Shown here: positions 26,309-35,275 of the stretch, piece by piece
Position numbering within the stretch: position 1 is the stretch's first letter
Layout of the letters: each line of letters begins with the position of its first letter
Source of the DNA: Cypionkella psychrotolerans
GTDB lineage: Bacteria > Pseudomonadota > Alphaproteobacteria > Rhodobacterales > Rhodobacteraceae
Assembly: GCF_001294535.1 (NCBI RefSeq)
Contig: NZ_LGIC01000077.1
Coordinates: 18,008-82,007, forward strand
Length of the DNA stretch: 64,000 nucleotides
Direction: 5' to 3'
Program-made: the position numbers and the translations under genes
The notes under the pieces: model-generated
What the model saw: only the letters and a program-made list of their open reading frames with translations
Database searches by the model: none
Told to the model about the DNA's origin: nothing

Positions 26309-27928
26309 ATGTCCAACCCGCCAGTTTGTGCTGATACAATTTTGTATAATGGATCTATATGGCGCGGCTTTGATGATGGGGTTTGCACCGCTTTGGCCAT
26401 CTGGCAAGGCCGTATTCTCGCGAACGGAACCGATGCCGAAATGTTGGCGCTGCGCGGGCCTCTGACCAAGGTAATCGACCTTCAGGGTCGCTTTGCCACG
26501 CCTGGGCTGAATGACAACCACCTGCATCTGATGCCGCTTGGCATCTCCATGGGCTGGGTAGATGCCAGCCCTGGTGCCGCCCCAACCTTGGCCGCATTGC
26601 AAGTCGCGTTGCGCGAGCGGGCGGCGACCCAACCAAAAGGCAGCTGGGTGATTGCGCGCGGCTATGACCAAGTGAAGCTGGACATCGGACGCCACCCTGA
26701 CCGCAATGAATTAGACGCCGCATGCCCCGACCATCCGGTTGTGCTGATCCGGGCGTGTGGCCATGTGACGCTGGGCAATTCGCTTGCACTGGATATGGCC
26801 GGGGTCACATTTGACACGCCAGTACCGTCGGGCGGGGTGATTGAAAAGATCAATGGCCGCCTCACAGGGCTTTTTGCTGAAAACGCCCAAGGTTTGCTAC
26901 GCAGTGCAGCGCCGCCGCCGTCTGTCGAAGATTTGATCGCTGCGGCAGAGCGCGCGGGGAACTACCTGCTAAGCCAAGGCATCACATCTTGCATGGATGC
27001 GGCCGTGGGCATGATCACCGGGTTTTCAGAAATTCATGCATATCATCTGGCCTTGCGTGATGGCCGCTTGCCCGTTCGCGTCTGGCAGGTGCTGCTGGGT
27101 GACCCCGGAAAATCCATCGTGCAAGAGTGTTTTGACGCAGGGCTTGTGTCGGGCGTTGGCTGCGACATGCTGCGGGTTGGCGCGGTCAAAATCTTCCTCG
27201 ATGGCTCGGCTGGTGGGCGGACTGCCTGGATGAAAGTGCCCTATCCGGGTGAGGATGCAACGATTGGCGTTCAGATCCTTGAAACCGAGGTGCTTGAAAA
27301 ACTGGTGACCGATTATCACGCCATGGGCTACCGTTTGGCCTGCCATGCCATTGGAGATGCCGCGATTGAACAACTGATCACCGCCTATGAAACGGTTCAG
27401 TTGCCGCAGCGCAACCACAGGATTGAACACTGCGGCTTTTCCGATGCCACCCAGCACAAGCGCATGAAGGCGGCGGGTATTTTGCCCGTGCCGCAGCAAG
27501 TGTTTGTCCATGATTTCGGCAACAGCTATATCGTAGTGCTGGGTGAGGAGCGCGCGCGGTCTAGCTATCCGATGCGCACATGGACGGATATGGGGTTTAA
27601 GCCATCTACAGGCAGTGATGCGCCGGTGTGCAAGCCTGATCCATGGCCAAACCTGCACAATATGGTGACGCGCGAAACCTGGAACGGCACGGTGATGGAC
27701 GCAGGCCAACGCCTGACCATGTCCGAGGCCTTGCGCGCCTATACCGAATACAGCGCCCATTCGCAGGAGGCGGACGGGGTGAAGGGGCGGCTCGTGCCAG
27801 GCCAATTGGCGGATATCGCAGTATTTTCGCGCGACCTGCTGACAGCCTCCCCAAACGAGGTTTTGCAGGACACGCATTGTACAATGACCCTGCTTGGCGG
27901 CAAGATTGTCTATCAAGCCGCAAGCTGA
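26309..27928 (+). CDS. YtcJ-type metal-dependent amidohydrolase
   Basis: A 539-residue amidohydrolase_3 protein. The HxH motif is in TPGLNDNHLHLMPLG. The carboxylated-Lys strand is VGAVKIFLDGSAGGRTAWMK, and metal His residues are in LACHAIGDAAIEQ and HRIEHCGFSD. The catalytic Asp is in PSTGSDAPVCKPDPW. It starts the segment leading into transporter 2, 44 bases before the binding-protein gene, and has an A/T-rich 147-bp leader shared with the divergent gene. Family members cleave amide or cyclic amide bonds; the substrate here is unknown. Confidence 0.88.
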   Translation: MSNPPVCADTILYNGSIWRGFDDGVCTALAIWQGRILANGTDAEMLALRGPLTKVIDLQGRFATPGLNDNHLHLMPLGISMGWVDASPGAAPTLAALQVALRERAATQPKGSWVIARGYDQVKLDIGRHPDRNELDAACPDHPVVLIRACGHVTLGNSLALDMAGVTFDTPVPSGGVIEKINGRLTGLFAENAQGLLRSAAPPPSVEDLIAAAERAGNYLLSQGITSCMDAAVGMITGFSEIHAYHLALRDGRLPVRVWQVLLGDPGKSIVQECFDAGLVSGVGCDMLRVGAVKIFLDGSAGGRTAWMKVPYPGEDATIGVQILETEVLEKLVTDYHAMGYRLACHAIGDAAIEQLITAYETVQLPQRNHRIEHCGFSDATQHKRMKAAGILPVPQQVFVHDFGNSYIVVLGEERARSSYPMRTWTDMGFKPSTGSDAPVCKPDPWPNLHNMVTRETWNGTVMDAGQRLTMSEALRAYTEYSAHSQEADGVKGRLVPGQLADIAVFSRDLLTASPNEVLQDTHCTMTLLGGKIVYQAAS

Positions 27929-27972
27929 CCAAGCGACCGAAAAATCGGATATAACTGGGAGGTATACAACCG

Positions 27973-29571
27973 ATGCTGAAAACCCTGAGACTTAGCGCAT
28001 TGCTGCTGGCGGCGACGTCCGTCATGGCGCTGGCGCAAGACGTGACCCCGCAATCCGGTGGCACGCTGAACTTTGTGGCGCCCTACGGTTCGAGCTTTGG
28101 GACGATGGACATCCACTCTTCACCATCCACCCAAGACGAATTCCCGGCAAAGGCCATTCATCGCAGCCTTTATCAGTGGAATTCCACCGATGGTAAGCCA
28201 GAGCTGGAGCTGGCAACCGAGGTGAAGGCATCCGAAGATCGCATGACATACACCTTCTCCTTGCGCCAAGGCGTCACATTCCACGATGGCAGACCCTTCA
28301 CCGCCGATGACTTGATCTATTCCTATGAACGCATCGCCAAACCGTCAAACGCCTTTCCGGGTGCGCGGTATTTCCAAGATGTCGCAGGCATTGAAGAGTA
28401 TAAAAGCGGCGCCGCTGAGCATATTTCTGGCCTGAAAAAGATTGACGATAACACGCTGGAAATAACATATACGGTGCCAACCAACCCGGGCTACTCCCTG
28501 ATGAACACCAACGCCGCAATTTACCCGGCAGGCGCAGGTGAAGACCCAACCTTCATCCAGCACCCAATCGGCCTTGGTCCGTTCAAGTTTGTTGAGAACA
28601 TCCCCGGTTCCAAGGTCGTTGTCGAGAAATTCGACAAGTTCTACAAAGAAGGCCAGCCTTACCTTGACAAGATCAACGTGGTTTTGCTGGGGGATGCCTC
28701 TGCCCGTGATGTAGCGTTCCGCAACAAGGAAATTGACACATCAATCCTTGGGCCAACCCAATATGTTGCCTACCAAGCCGATCCTGAACTGTCGAAAGGC
28801 ATCTTGGAAGTGGCTGAGGTTTACACACGCCACGTTGGCTTTGACACCAAGAAACCACCCTTCGACAAAAAGGAAGTCCGCGAAGCTTTTGCTCATGCCA
28901 TCAACACCGATCTCATCATCGATAAGTTGGTCAAGAACAAGGCTTACCGCGCGACGGGCTGGCTGCCGATCTCTTCTCCGTCATATGATCCTGCTGCTGT
29001 TCCCGTGACTTACGATGTAGAACTGGCCAAAAAGTTGCTGGCAGATGCGGGCTATCCTGATGGGATCGACGTAGCGATTACAGCCACGCAAAACGAAAGC
29101 TGGGGCCTGACCATCGTCGAGGCGATTATCCCCATGTTGAAAGACGCGGGCATTCGGGCGACGGCCGTTCCTGTTGAGGCCTCGGTGCTGGCGGAAGTGG
29201 TCCCAAAGGGAGACTTCCAAGCGTTCATGTGGTCCAACCTGTCAGGGCCGGATGATTACGAAGTGCTGAAATGCTTCTATTCCAAAACCCCGCAAAGCGT
29301 CTGCAACTATGAAAATTTCAGCAACTCCGAATTCGACAAACTGTTTGAAGCGGCTGGCAAAGAAGCAGACCAAACCAAAAAGAACGACCTGATGCGTCAG
29401 GCCAATAACATCCTTCAAGCTGAAGCACCAAGCTGGTTCTTCAACTATAACAAGGCGGTCATGGCCTATCAGCCTTGGGTCCACGGTCTGCAAGCCAATG
29501 CGACCGAACTCGCTATCCAGAACTATGAAGATATCTGGATCGACGACACCGCACCTGACTCGCGCAAGTGA
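27973..29571 (+). CDS. ABC transporter substrate-binding protein, family 5 (transporter 2)
   Basis: A 532-residue periplasmic binding protein. The signal peptide MLKTLRLSALLLAATSVMAL ends with probable cleavage at ALA-QD. The family blocks YTFSLRQGVTFHDGRPFTADD and GPDDYEVLKCFYSKTPQSVC are visible; the latter and its paired Cys are typical of peptide/opine binders. A GGGAGG box lies before the ATG. A perfect 12-bp hairpin follows the gene. Context with peptidases suggests a peptide ligand. Confidence 0.93.
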   Translation: MLKTLRLSALLLAATSVMALAQDVTPQSGGTLNFVAPYGSSFGTMDIHSSPSTQDEFPAKAIHRSLYQWNSTDGKPELELATEVKASEDRMTYTFSLRQGVTFHDGRPFTADDLIYSYERIAKPSNAFPGARYFQDVAGIEEYKSGAAEHISGLKKIDDNTLEITYTVPTNPGYSLMNTNAAIYPAGAGEDPTFIQHPIGLGPFKFVENIPGSKVVVEKFDKFYKEGQPYLDKINVVLLGDASARDVAFRNKEIDTSILGPTQYVAYQADPELSKGILEVAEVYTRHVGFDTKKPPFDKKEVREAFAHAINTDLIIDKLVKNKAYRATGWLPISSPSYDPAAVPVTYDVELAKKLLADAGYPDGIDVAITATQNESWGLTIVEAIIPMLKDAGIRATAVPVEASVLAEVVPKGDFQAFMWSNLSGPDDYEVLKCFYSKTPQSVCNYENFSNSEFDKLFEAAGKEADQTKKNDLMRQANNILQAEAPSWFFNYNKAVMAYQPWVHGLQANATELAIQNYEDIWIDDTAPDSRK

Positions 29572-29589
29572 GCCTTGCAGTAACCAAAA

Positions 29590-29618
29590 CTCTGCGGCCC
29601 TCTCTCAGGGCCGCAGAG
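29590..29618 (+). promoter_or_regulatory. Intercistronic hairpin after the transporter 2 binding protein
   Basis: CTCTGCGGCCCT (29590-29601) and AGGGCCGCAGAG (29607-29618) form a perfect 12-bp stem with a 5-base loop, 18 bases after the stop codon. No T-run follows, so it should mainly protect the upstream mRNA from 3-prime exonucleases, raising binding-protein yield relative to the permeases. Confidence 0.75.
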
Positions 29619-29636
29619 CCCAAGAAGGGTTAAGCG

Positions 29637-30572
29637 ATGCTCCGTTTCACCATGCGGCGTTTGTTGCAAATGATCCCGACGATCATCGCAGTGGCGCTGC
29701 TCATCTTTGTGATCTTCAGTGTCGTTCCAGGCAGCTTTGCGTCCAGCCTGATGGCCGACGGCAAAACCGCATCCGACCCAGAGCTGTTGGCGCGTCTGAA
29801 CGAACAGTTCGGGCTGGATAAGCCGGTCTACATCCGGGCTTGGGAATACCTGTCAGGACTTGCACATTTCGACCTTGGGACTTCATTCCGCACCCGCGAA
29901 CCTGTCCTGGACGTGATTAACGACCGGATCTGGGCCTCGTTGAAACTGTCGATTGCGGCAATGGTCTTCGCCATCGTGATCGGTGTTCCGCTTGGCTTCA
30001 TCGCGGCACTTCGCCCCGGAAGCGTGCTGGATTCCATCACCATGATTGGCGCGGTGTCTGGCCTGTCGATGCCACAATTCTGGCTAGGCCTTTTGCTGAT
30101 GTATTTCTTTGCTTTGGTCTTAGGGTGGCTTCCAAGCTTTGGCTACGGGGGCGGCGATCTGAAATATCTGATCCTGCCAGCGATTACCCTTGGTGTCACG
30201 CCGCTGGCCCTATTAGCCCGCACAACCCGCGCGGGTGTTCTGGAAATCACGAATGAGGATTTTATCCGCACCGCCCATTCTAAGGGAATGAGCAATTCGC
30301 GCGTGATCCGTTGGCATCTGATGCGCAATGTAATGGTTTTAGTTGTCACTACCATCGGCCTTCAATTCGGCTCGATGATGGGACAAGCGGTGGTGATTGA
30401 GAAACTCTTTTCATGGCCCGGCATTGGGTCACTGCTGATAGATTCCGTCTCCATCCGCGATATTCCTGTAGTGCAAGGGACCATTTTGGTGATCGTGCTG
30501 TGGTTCCTGCTTATCAACACCTTTGTCGATATCATCTATGCCGCAATTGACCCACGGATCAAACAAACATGA
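29637..30572 (+). CDS. ABC transporter permease DppB type (transporter 2)
   Basis: A 311-residue membrane subunit with six predicted helices. It begins MLRFTMRRLLQMIPTIIAVA and has the periplasmic loop FSVVPGSFASSLMADGKTA. The EAA coupling loop is RTAHSKGMSNSRVIRWHLMR, with RN where most have PN. An AAGGG box precedes the ATG. It is separated from the binding-protein gene by the 12-bp hairpin and overlaps the next permease by ATGA. Confidence 0.93.
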   Translation: MLRFTMRRLLQMIPTIIAVALLIFVIFSVVPGSFASSLMADGKTASDPELLARLNEQFGLDKPVYIRAWEYLSGLAHFDLGTSFRTREPVLDVINDRIWASLKLSIAAMVFAIVIGVPLGFIAALRPGSVLDSITMIGAVSGLSMPQFWLGLLLMYFFALVLGWLPSFGYGGGDLKYLILPAITLGVTPLALLARTTRAGVLEITNEDFIRTAHSKGMSNSRVIRWHLMRNVMVLVVTTIGLQFGSMMGQAVVIEKLFSWPGIGSLLIDSVSIRDIPVVQGTILVIVLWFLLINTFVDIIYAAIDPRIKQT

Positions 30573-31390
30573 GACGATTTAACCTGAACCTTTGGCTGGG
30601 TGGTGTCTTGACCCTTTTGGTCATCACAGGTGCGGTGTTTGCTGGATATTTGACCTCGCTAGATCCGGTGTTTGATGCCAATCTTATGCATGCCGAAGAG
30701 GCGCCAAATGGACAGTTTTGGTTTGGCACCGATGAACAGGGCCGCGATGTTTACACCCGCGTGTTATACGGCGCCCAGATCTCTCTAACAGTAGGGATCG
30801 TCAGCCAGATTATCAATTCCATCATCGGCCTATCGCTGGGCATTTCCGCCGCCTATTGGGGGGGGTGGTGGGATGATTTTGTCAATGGTCTGACCAACGT
30901 TATGCTGGCAATCCCCTCGCTCATCTTCGCGCTTGCCATCATGGCGGTCCTTGGGCCGGGCCTTCCCAGCTTGCTGATTGCTCTGGGACTCACAAACTGG
31001 TCTTGGACCTGCCGCATAGCACGATCCTCGACCCTATCGCTTAAGGGGCAAGGCTATGTGCAGGCCGCCCAGACGCTAGGATACAGCGACATCCGCATCA
31101 TGGCCACACAGCTTTTGCCCAATATGGTGGGTCCAATCCTTGTCATTTCCACACTTGGGATCGGGTCAGCAGTGCTGGCTGAGGCGGCGCTGTCCTTCCT
31201 TGGCCTTGGCATCCGCCCGCCCTTCCCCAGCTGGGGCAGCATGTTGACCGGCGCACGAGAATTGATCGTAGTAGCTCCCTGGGCCGCAGTTTTTCCGGGC
31301 CTTGCGATCTTTATAACCGTGTTGGGCTTTAACCTCTTGGGTGATGGATTGCGTGACTATCTCGACCCCCACATGCGGACCCGCCAATGA
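30569..31390 (+). CDS. ABC transporter permease DppC type (transporter 2)
   Basis: A 273-residue membrane subunit with the DppC entry motif [20 protein letters not shown]. The EAA loop is [20 protein letters not shown], and [20 protein letters not shown] the conserved loop before the last helices. It forms the channel with the preceding DppB subunit. Start and stop both overlap neighbours as ATGA. Confidence 0.93.
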   Translation: MRRFNLNLWLGGVLTLLVITGAVFAGYLTSLDPVFDANLMHAEEAPNGQFWFGTDEQGRDVYTRVLYGAQISLTVGIVSQIINSIIGLSLGISAAYWGGWWDDFVNGLTNVMLAIPSLIFALAIMAVLGPGLPSLLIALGLTNWSWTCRIARSSTLSLKGQGYVQAAQTLGYSDIRIMATQLLPNMVGPILVISTLGIGSAVLAEAALSFLGLGIRPPFPSWGSMLTGARELIVVAPWAAVFPGLAIFITVLGFNLLGDGLRDYLDPHMRTRQ

Positions 31391-32322
31391 CCGACACCCC
31401 CCTGCTAGAGCTGAAGAACCTGCACGTCGGCATCCCGAAACGCGACGGGTATCTGGACATCGTCAAAGACGTCAGCTTTTCCATCATGCCCGGTGAGGCG
31501 TTCGGGTTGGTCGGAGAAAGTGGTTCGGGCAAAAGCCTGACCGCGCTCTCACTGATCCGGCTGTTAAAAAAGCCGCTTAAGGTGTCCAAAGGGCAGATCC
31601 TATTCAAAGGCCGCGACCTGCAAACCCTGTCTGACCGCGAGATGCGGGGCCTGCGCGGTGAGCGGATTGCGATGATTTTCCAAGAACCGATGACCGCGCT
31701 GAACCCGTTGAAAACCGTGGGCCGTCAGATTGCCGAAATGTTCGTTCTGCACCGGGGCATGGGCTGGGCAGAGGCGGGGCGCAAGGCCGTCGATGCGCTG
31801 GCCTCGGTCAAGGTGCCAGCCCCCGAAGAGCGCGTGCTTGCTTACCCGCATCAGATGTCGGGCGGGATGCGTCAGCGGGTGATGATTGCGATTGCGCTGG
31901 CCTGTGACCCTGACCTTTTGATCGCGGATGAACCGACAACTGCACTGGATGTGACCGTGCAAGATGAGGTGTTAAAGCTGATCGGCGAACTTTGCGCCGC
32001 GCGCGGGACCGCCGTTTTAATGATTTCACATGATTTAGGGGTGATAGCCAATATGTGCCAACGCGTCGGCGTGATGTATTCGGGGCGGCTGGTTGAAGAA
32101 CGCGATACCTATGATCTGTTTGCCGCACCGCGACACCCCTACACCAAGGGTTTGCTCGGCGCCCTGCCCAGGCTTGGCACTCGCCATGGCGCGGCAGGAC
32201 GGCAGCGTTTGGTTGATATTGACGGGCTGATAAAAGACCGCGAAGCCTTGCTGCAAGAGTTTTGCTTTCAACCCCGCAATACCATACGCGACCCGCGCTT
32301 GCGGGCGGACGGTGCCGCATGA
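31387..32322 (+). CDS. ABC transporter ATPase DppD type (transporter 2)
   Basis: A 311-residue nucleotide-binding subunit. Walker A is [12 protein letters not shown], the Q-loop [15 protein letters not shown], the signature [10 protein letters not shown], Walker [12 protein letters not shown], and the switch His is in ISHDLGV. The C-terminal oligopeptide-transporter extension is shorter than usual and has a single Cys (QEFCFQP) instead of a full Fe-S-like Cys cluster. It overlaps the next ATPase gene by ATGA. Confidence 0.93.
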   Translation: MTDTPLLELKNLHVGIPKRDGYLDIVKDVSFSIMPGEAFGLVGESGSGKSLTALSLIRLLKKPLKVSKGQILFKGRDLQTLSDREMRGLRGERIAMIFQEPMTALNPLKTVGRQIAEMFVLHRGMGWAEAGRKAVDALASVKVPAPEERVLAYPHQMSGGMRQRVMIAIALACDPDLLIADEPTTALDVTVQDEVLKLIGELCAARGTAVLMISHDLGVIANMCQRVGVMYSGRLVEERDTYDLFAAPRHPYTKGLLGALPRLGTRHGAAGRQRLVDIDGLIKDREALLQEFCFQPRNTIRDPRLRADGAA

Positions 32323-33272
32323 CCGTGCCCTTGTTGGAAATCCGCGACTTGCATGTCCAGTTTCCGGTGGGAGGCTCTCTGCTGGGCCACAACAAACGCC
32401 TATTGCGGGCAGTGAACGGGGTAAACCTGTCACTGGCGCAGGGTGAATGCTTGTCGATCGTGGGCGAATCCGGTTGCGGCAAGTCGACGACGGCATTGGC
32501 GGTGATGGGTCTGCAAGCGCCAACCTCGGGCGATATTCTGGTCGATGGAAAAACCATCATCGGCGATGCGACCCTTAGCCGGATGGACCGCGCCCGCATT
32601 GCACAGATGGTATTCCAAGACCCCTATGCCTCTCTCAATCCACGTCAAACCGTCCATCAATCCCTGTCAGCGCCCTTGCGCCTGCACGGTGCGTCAAAAT
32701 CCGAAGCAAATGACCGGATCGCAGATATCTTGAAGAAGGTTGGGCTTTTGCCCGAACACGCAGCCCGTTATGCGCATGAATTTTCTGGCGGTCAACGCCA
32801 ACGCATCGGTATCGCCCGTGCATTGATCCTTGATCCGCGTATTTTGATGTTGGACGAACCCGTGTCGGCGCTAGATGTGTCGGTTCGGGCACAAATCATC
32901 AACTTACTTTTGGATTTACAAGAGGATCTGTCGCTGTCCTTTGTGATGATCAGCCATGATCTGGGTGTGGTTGAACATATGAGCGACCGAGTCGCCGTGA
33001 TGTATTTCGGCCAAATTGTAGAGGTAGGGCGTTGGGATGCGATCTTTGCCAATCCAACCCATCCTTATACCCGCAAGCTGATTGCCACGATCCCGGATCC
33101 TGACACCATTTTGCATCCGCACCGAAATCGCGCGACGGCGGCGGCCCCGCCGCCCCCTGCAGGGTTTTACTTCCATCCCGAAACCACAGATCGCCCTGAT
33201 GTTTATGCCGCCGCGACCCCCTCCGACTTGATAGAGGTGGCGCCGGACCATTTTGTCCGCTGTGCGACATAA
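32319..33272 (+). CDS. ABC transporter ATPase DppF type (transporter 2)
   Basis: A 317-residue nucleotide-binding subunit partnering DppD. Walker A is GESGCGKSTTAL, the Q-loop VFQDPYASLNPRQTV, the signature FSGGQRQRIGIARAL and Walker B LMLDEPVSALD. The ATG at 32319 overlaps the DppD stop, and the frame open to 32262 lies inside DppD. It is the last gene of operon 2; a terminator follows at 33280. Confidence 0.93.
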   Translation: MTVPLLEIRDLHVQFPVGGSLLGHNKRLLRAVNGVNLSLAQGECLSIVGESGCGKSTTALAVMGLQAPTSGDILVDGKTIIGDATLSRMDRARIAQMVFQDPYASLNPRQTVHQSLSAPLRLHGASKSEANDRIADILKKVGLLPEHAARYAHEFSGGQRQRIGIARALILDPRILMLDEPVSALDVSVRAQIINLLLDLQEDLSLSFVMISHDLGVVEHMSDRVAVMYFGQIVEVGRWDAIFANPTHPYTRKLIATIPDPDTILHPHRNRATAAAPPPPAGFYFHPETTDRPDVYAAATPSDLIEVAPDHFVRCAT

Positions 33273-33279
33273 GACGTTT

Positions 33280-33318
33280 CGCGCTTGACCTGAGCCATCA
33301 GATCAAGCGCGCTGTTTT
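33280..33318 (+). terminator. Terminator between transporter 2 and the M55 peptidase gene
   Basis: CGCGCTTGA (33280-33288) pairs perfectly with TCAAGCGCG (33303-33311), a 9-bp stem followed by CTGTTTTC. It lies between two convergent genes (stops at 33272 and 33326) and probably serves both directions. Confidence 0.75.
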
Positions 33319-33325
33319 CGATCCT

Positions 33326-34150
33326 TCATTGTGTCAAGAACCGCAAAGCCCGCTGGATTTCAAAGATCGTGTCTCCCTTGAACCCAACTGCCCTTGGGCT
33401 GTTAAGGTAGGCACCCGGGTAAAACGAAGAGCGCCAAGCATCGCTGGGGGTCACAAATTCCAAGGAGATCTCGAATGGCCCGCCTGCCGCAGGGGTTCGG
33501 TGCGAGGAAGCCGTCTTCAAGGCTTTCTCAACGCCGTCGCGGATCGCCTGACGCGCCCGCGCTGGTGAAATCGAAAGCGAAGCGCGCCCGAAGCCTTCCA
33601 GTGTCGCCACAGTGTGAATACCGGGCACGAGTGCCACGGCATGCCTGCACATTTCTGCGTCGCCGGATAGGAAGACAGAAGACACGGTATGACGCGCGGC
33701 AGTCAGTGAGTTCATAGTGAATTCTGACGCAACCTCGCCGTTCAGGATCAGGCGCGAAATCCTCAGGTTTGTGCTATGGGCCAAAGGATTAGCCTGGAAC
33801 ACCGCCTTAGAATGATAGTCCGTGTAGATCGCAGCGGCAAAACTGGGATCAATGCCAAACATCATGGCATCCGGGTGGCCCGACCATCCGCGCATGATCT
33901 TAACATTTTCGGGCAGCCGATTAAGGGCGAGGTTTTGACCGCTATCATGCGCATCTTTGATCACCACTTCGGTGGCACCTGCGGCAAGCGCTCCCTCGCA
34001 GGCGGCCAGAACCTCGCCCGTCATCAGATCGCGAAATTCTTCGTAATCGGCATGGCTGCGTTCGGCTTCATCCCAATGGGCGATGCCGGCGGTGCCTTCG
34101 ATGTCAGTTGATATAAAGATTTCAACGCGTCGTTGCCATTGCCCAGTCAA
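33326..34150 (-). CDS. M55 family D-aminopeptidase (DppA-like)
   Basis: A 274-residue zinc peptidase related to Bacillus subtilis DppA, which cleaves D-Ala-containing dipeptides and larger D-peptides. The metal-binding SxDxEG motif is ISTDIEGTAGIAHW near residues 13-26, followed by VIKDAHDSGQN with the conserved Asp-His and TDYHSKAVFQANPLAHS for the catalytic-His region. The start is a TTG at 34150, overlapping the upstream DmpA-type gene by 29 bases, so translation is probably coupled. No signal peptide is present. D-specificity follows from the family. Confidence 0.9.
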   Translation of the reverse strand: MTGQWQRRVEIFISTDIEGTAGIAHWDEAERSHADYEEFRDLMTGEVLAACEGALAAGATEVVIKDAHDSGQNLALNRLPENVKIMRGWSGHPDAMMFGIDPSFAAAIYTDYHSKAVFQANPLAHSTNLRISRLILNGEVASEFTMNSLTAARHTVSSVFLSGDAEMCRHAVALVPGIHTVATLEGFGRASLSISPARARQAIRDGVEKALKTASSHRTPAAGGPFEISLEFVTPSDAWRSSFYPGAYLNSPRAVGFKGDTIFEIQRALRFLTQ

Positions 34151-35177
34151 TCAGTGATGGAAATTTTAGATCCGCGCGCCCCTGGCCTGCACGGCCTTGG
34201 GTCGTTCGGGCCGCGCAAAGCGCGTTCAGAACCGCCTCTTGGGTTGCCTCGGCCGCCGCCCGAAAAGGCAGATCGATCAGATCATCATTGAGGCGCTGGA
34301 CGCTGTCAAATGCGCCGCTTGGCGAATGCGCAATCGGGTCTGCCGTGGTAAAGGCCAATGCGATATCACCTGAACCATGCCCCCAAAAAGCCCCAAGCCG
34401 CGCAAGTCCCGCCCCACCTCGCCGCGCAACACGTTGCAACTGGAGATCAGCAAGCGGCAGATTGGTGGCCAGAATGACGATGACCGATCCCCTTTCTTGC
34501 AGATTTGTGCTCTTTGGGTTCGGTCTGCGCCCGTCGGGCAGTATCAGGTCGCCAGATCGGCCAAAGTTCGCCAAAACCAATGCGCCAAGCGTAAACTCTT
34601 GCCCTGCAATCTCAAGACGCCGAGAGGCGCTGCCAATGCCCGCCTTGAACCCGAAAGCGGTCATTCCAGTGCCGGCACCGACCGAGCCTTGCGGCATAGG
34701 CCCCTCGTTTGCCCCATTCAATGCCACCCAAGCATCAGATGGCTGCACCGCCAAGGCCTGTATGTCGTTGATAGCGCCGTCATTACACTCAAACACTAAC
34801 GGATTGACGGTTGATGCCTGCCGCCCGATATCCGGGTTAGCCATGATCGCGCGACGGATCAGCGCGTCGCTGCAAGCCGCGACGCCAAAGGTATTGGTCA
34901 GCAAAATCGGCGTTTCTATCGTGCCGAGTTCTTCGACCTGCATAAGCCCAACAGATTTTCCAAAACCGTTGATAACACTGACGCCCGCGCGCACCTTCTG
35001 CCGGAACATATCACCACGATGCGGAATGATTGCGGTCACCCCCGTGGCAATCCCGCCGCCTGTCAGCGTCTGATGTCCGACCCTCAGGCCTGCCACGTCG
35101 GTGATGGAATTCAGCGGACCGGGCGAAAGAGCGTTCATGCCGTCTGCCCAAAGGCCCAAGGATCTCGCATCTGTCAA
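34122..35177 (-). CDS. dmpA: P1 family (S58) peptidase, DmpA-like L-aminopeptidase/D-esterase
   Basis: A 351-residue self-processing N-terminal nucleophile hydrolase. The DmpA signatures are NSITDVAGLRVGHQTL at the start, VINGFGKSVGLMQVEELGTI and LLTNTFGV. The cleavage site lies in AFWGHGSGDIALAFTT, where Gly-Ser is cut to expose the catalytic Ser. In Ochrobactrum DmpA hydrolyses N-terminal D-Ala esters/amides and L-residues, and relatives cleave beta-peptides. The start is a TTG with AGGAT upstream. It overlaps the M55 gene, so the two peptidases form a unit. Confidence 0.92.
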   Translation of the reverse strand: MTDARSLGLWADGMNALSPGPLNSITDVAGLRVGHQTLTGGGIATGVTAIIPHRGDMFRQKVRAGVSVINGFGKSVGLMQVEELGTIETPILLTNTFGVAACSDALIRRAIMANPDIGRQASTVNPLVFECNDGAINDIQALAVQPSDAWVALNGANEGPMPQGSVGAGTGMTAFGFKAGIGSASRRLEIAGQEFTLGALVLANFGRSGDLILPDGRRPNPKSTNLQERGSVIVILATNLPLADLQLQRVARRGGAGLARLGAFWGHGSGDIALAFTTADPIAHSPSGAFDSVQRLNDDLIDLPFRAAAEATQEAVLNALCAARTTQGRAGQGRADLKFPSLIDWAMATTR

Positions 35178-35275
35178 ATTGGCATCCTGTTATCTATCTT
35201 CCTACCCAAGTTCGGGCAGACACGCTCAAACTTGGAGTTCTTGGCTGGGAGGTGCAACTTGAATGTTAGTGGTGC

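Noticed and set aside
27961..27967. GGTATAC just upstream of the transporter 2 binding-protein gene, like the GntR sites at 51.6 kb
   Set aside because: It lies within the ribosome-binding region next to GGGAGG and has no partner repeat at helical spacing, so chance is the simpler explanation.
35180..35275. CCAAGTT...AACTTGG inverted repeat between the fusion gene and the DmpA-type gene
   Set aside because: A 7-bp stem with a 17-base loop and no T-run is too weak to call a terminator or operator.
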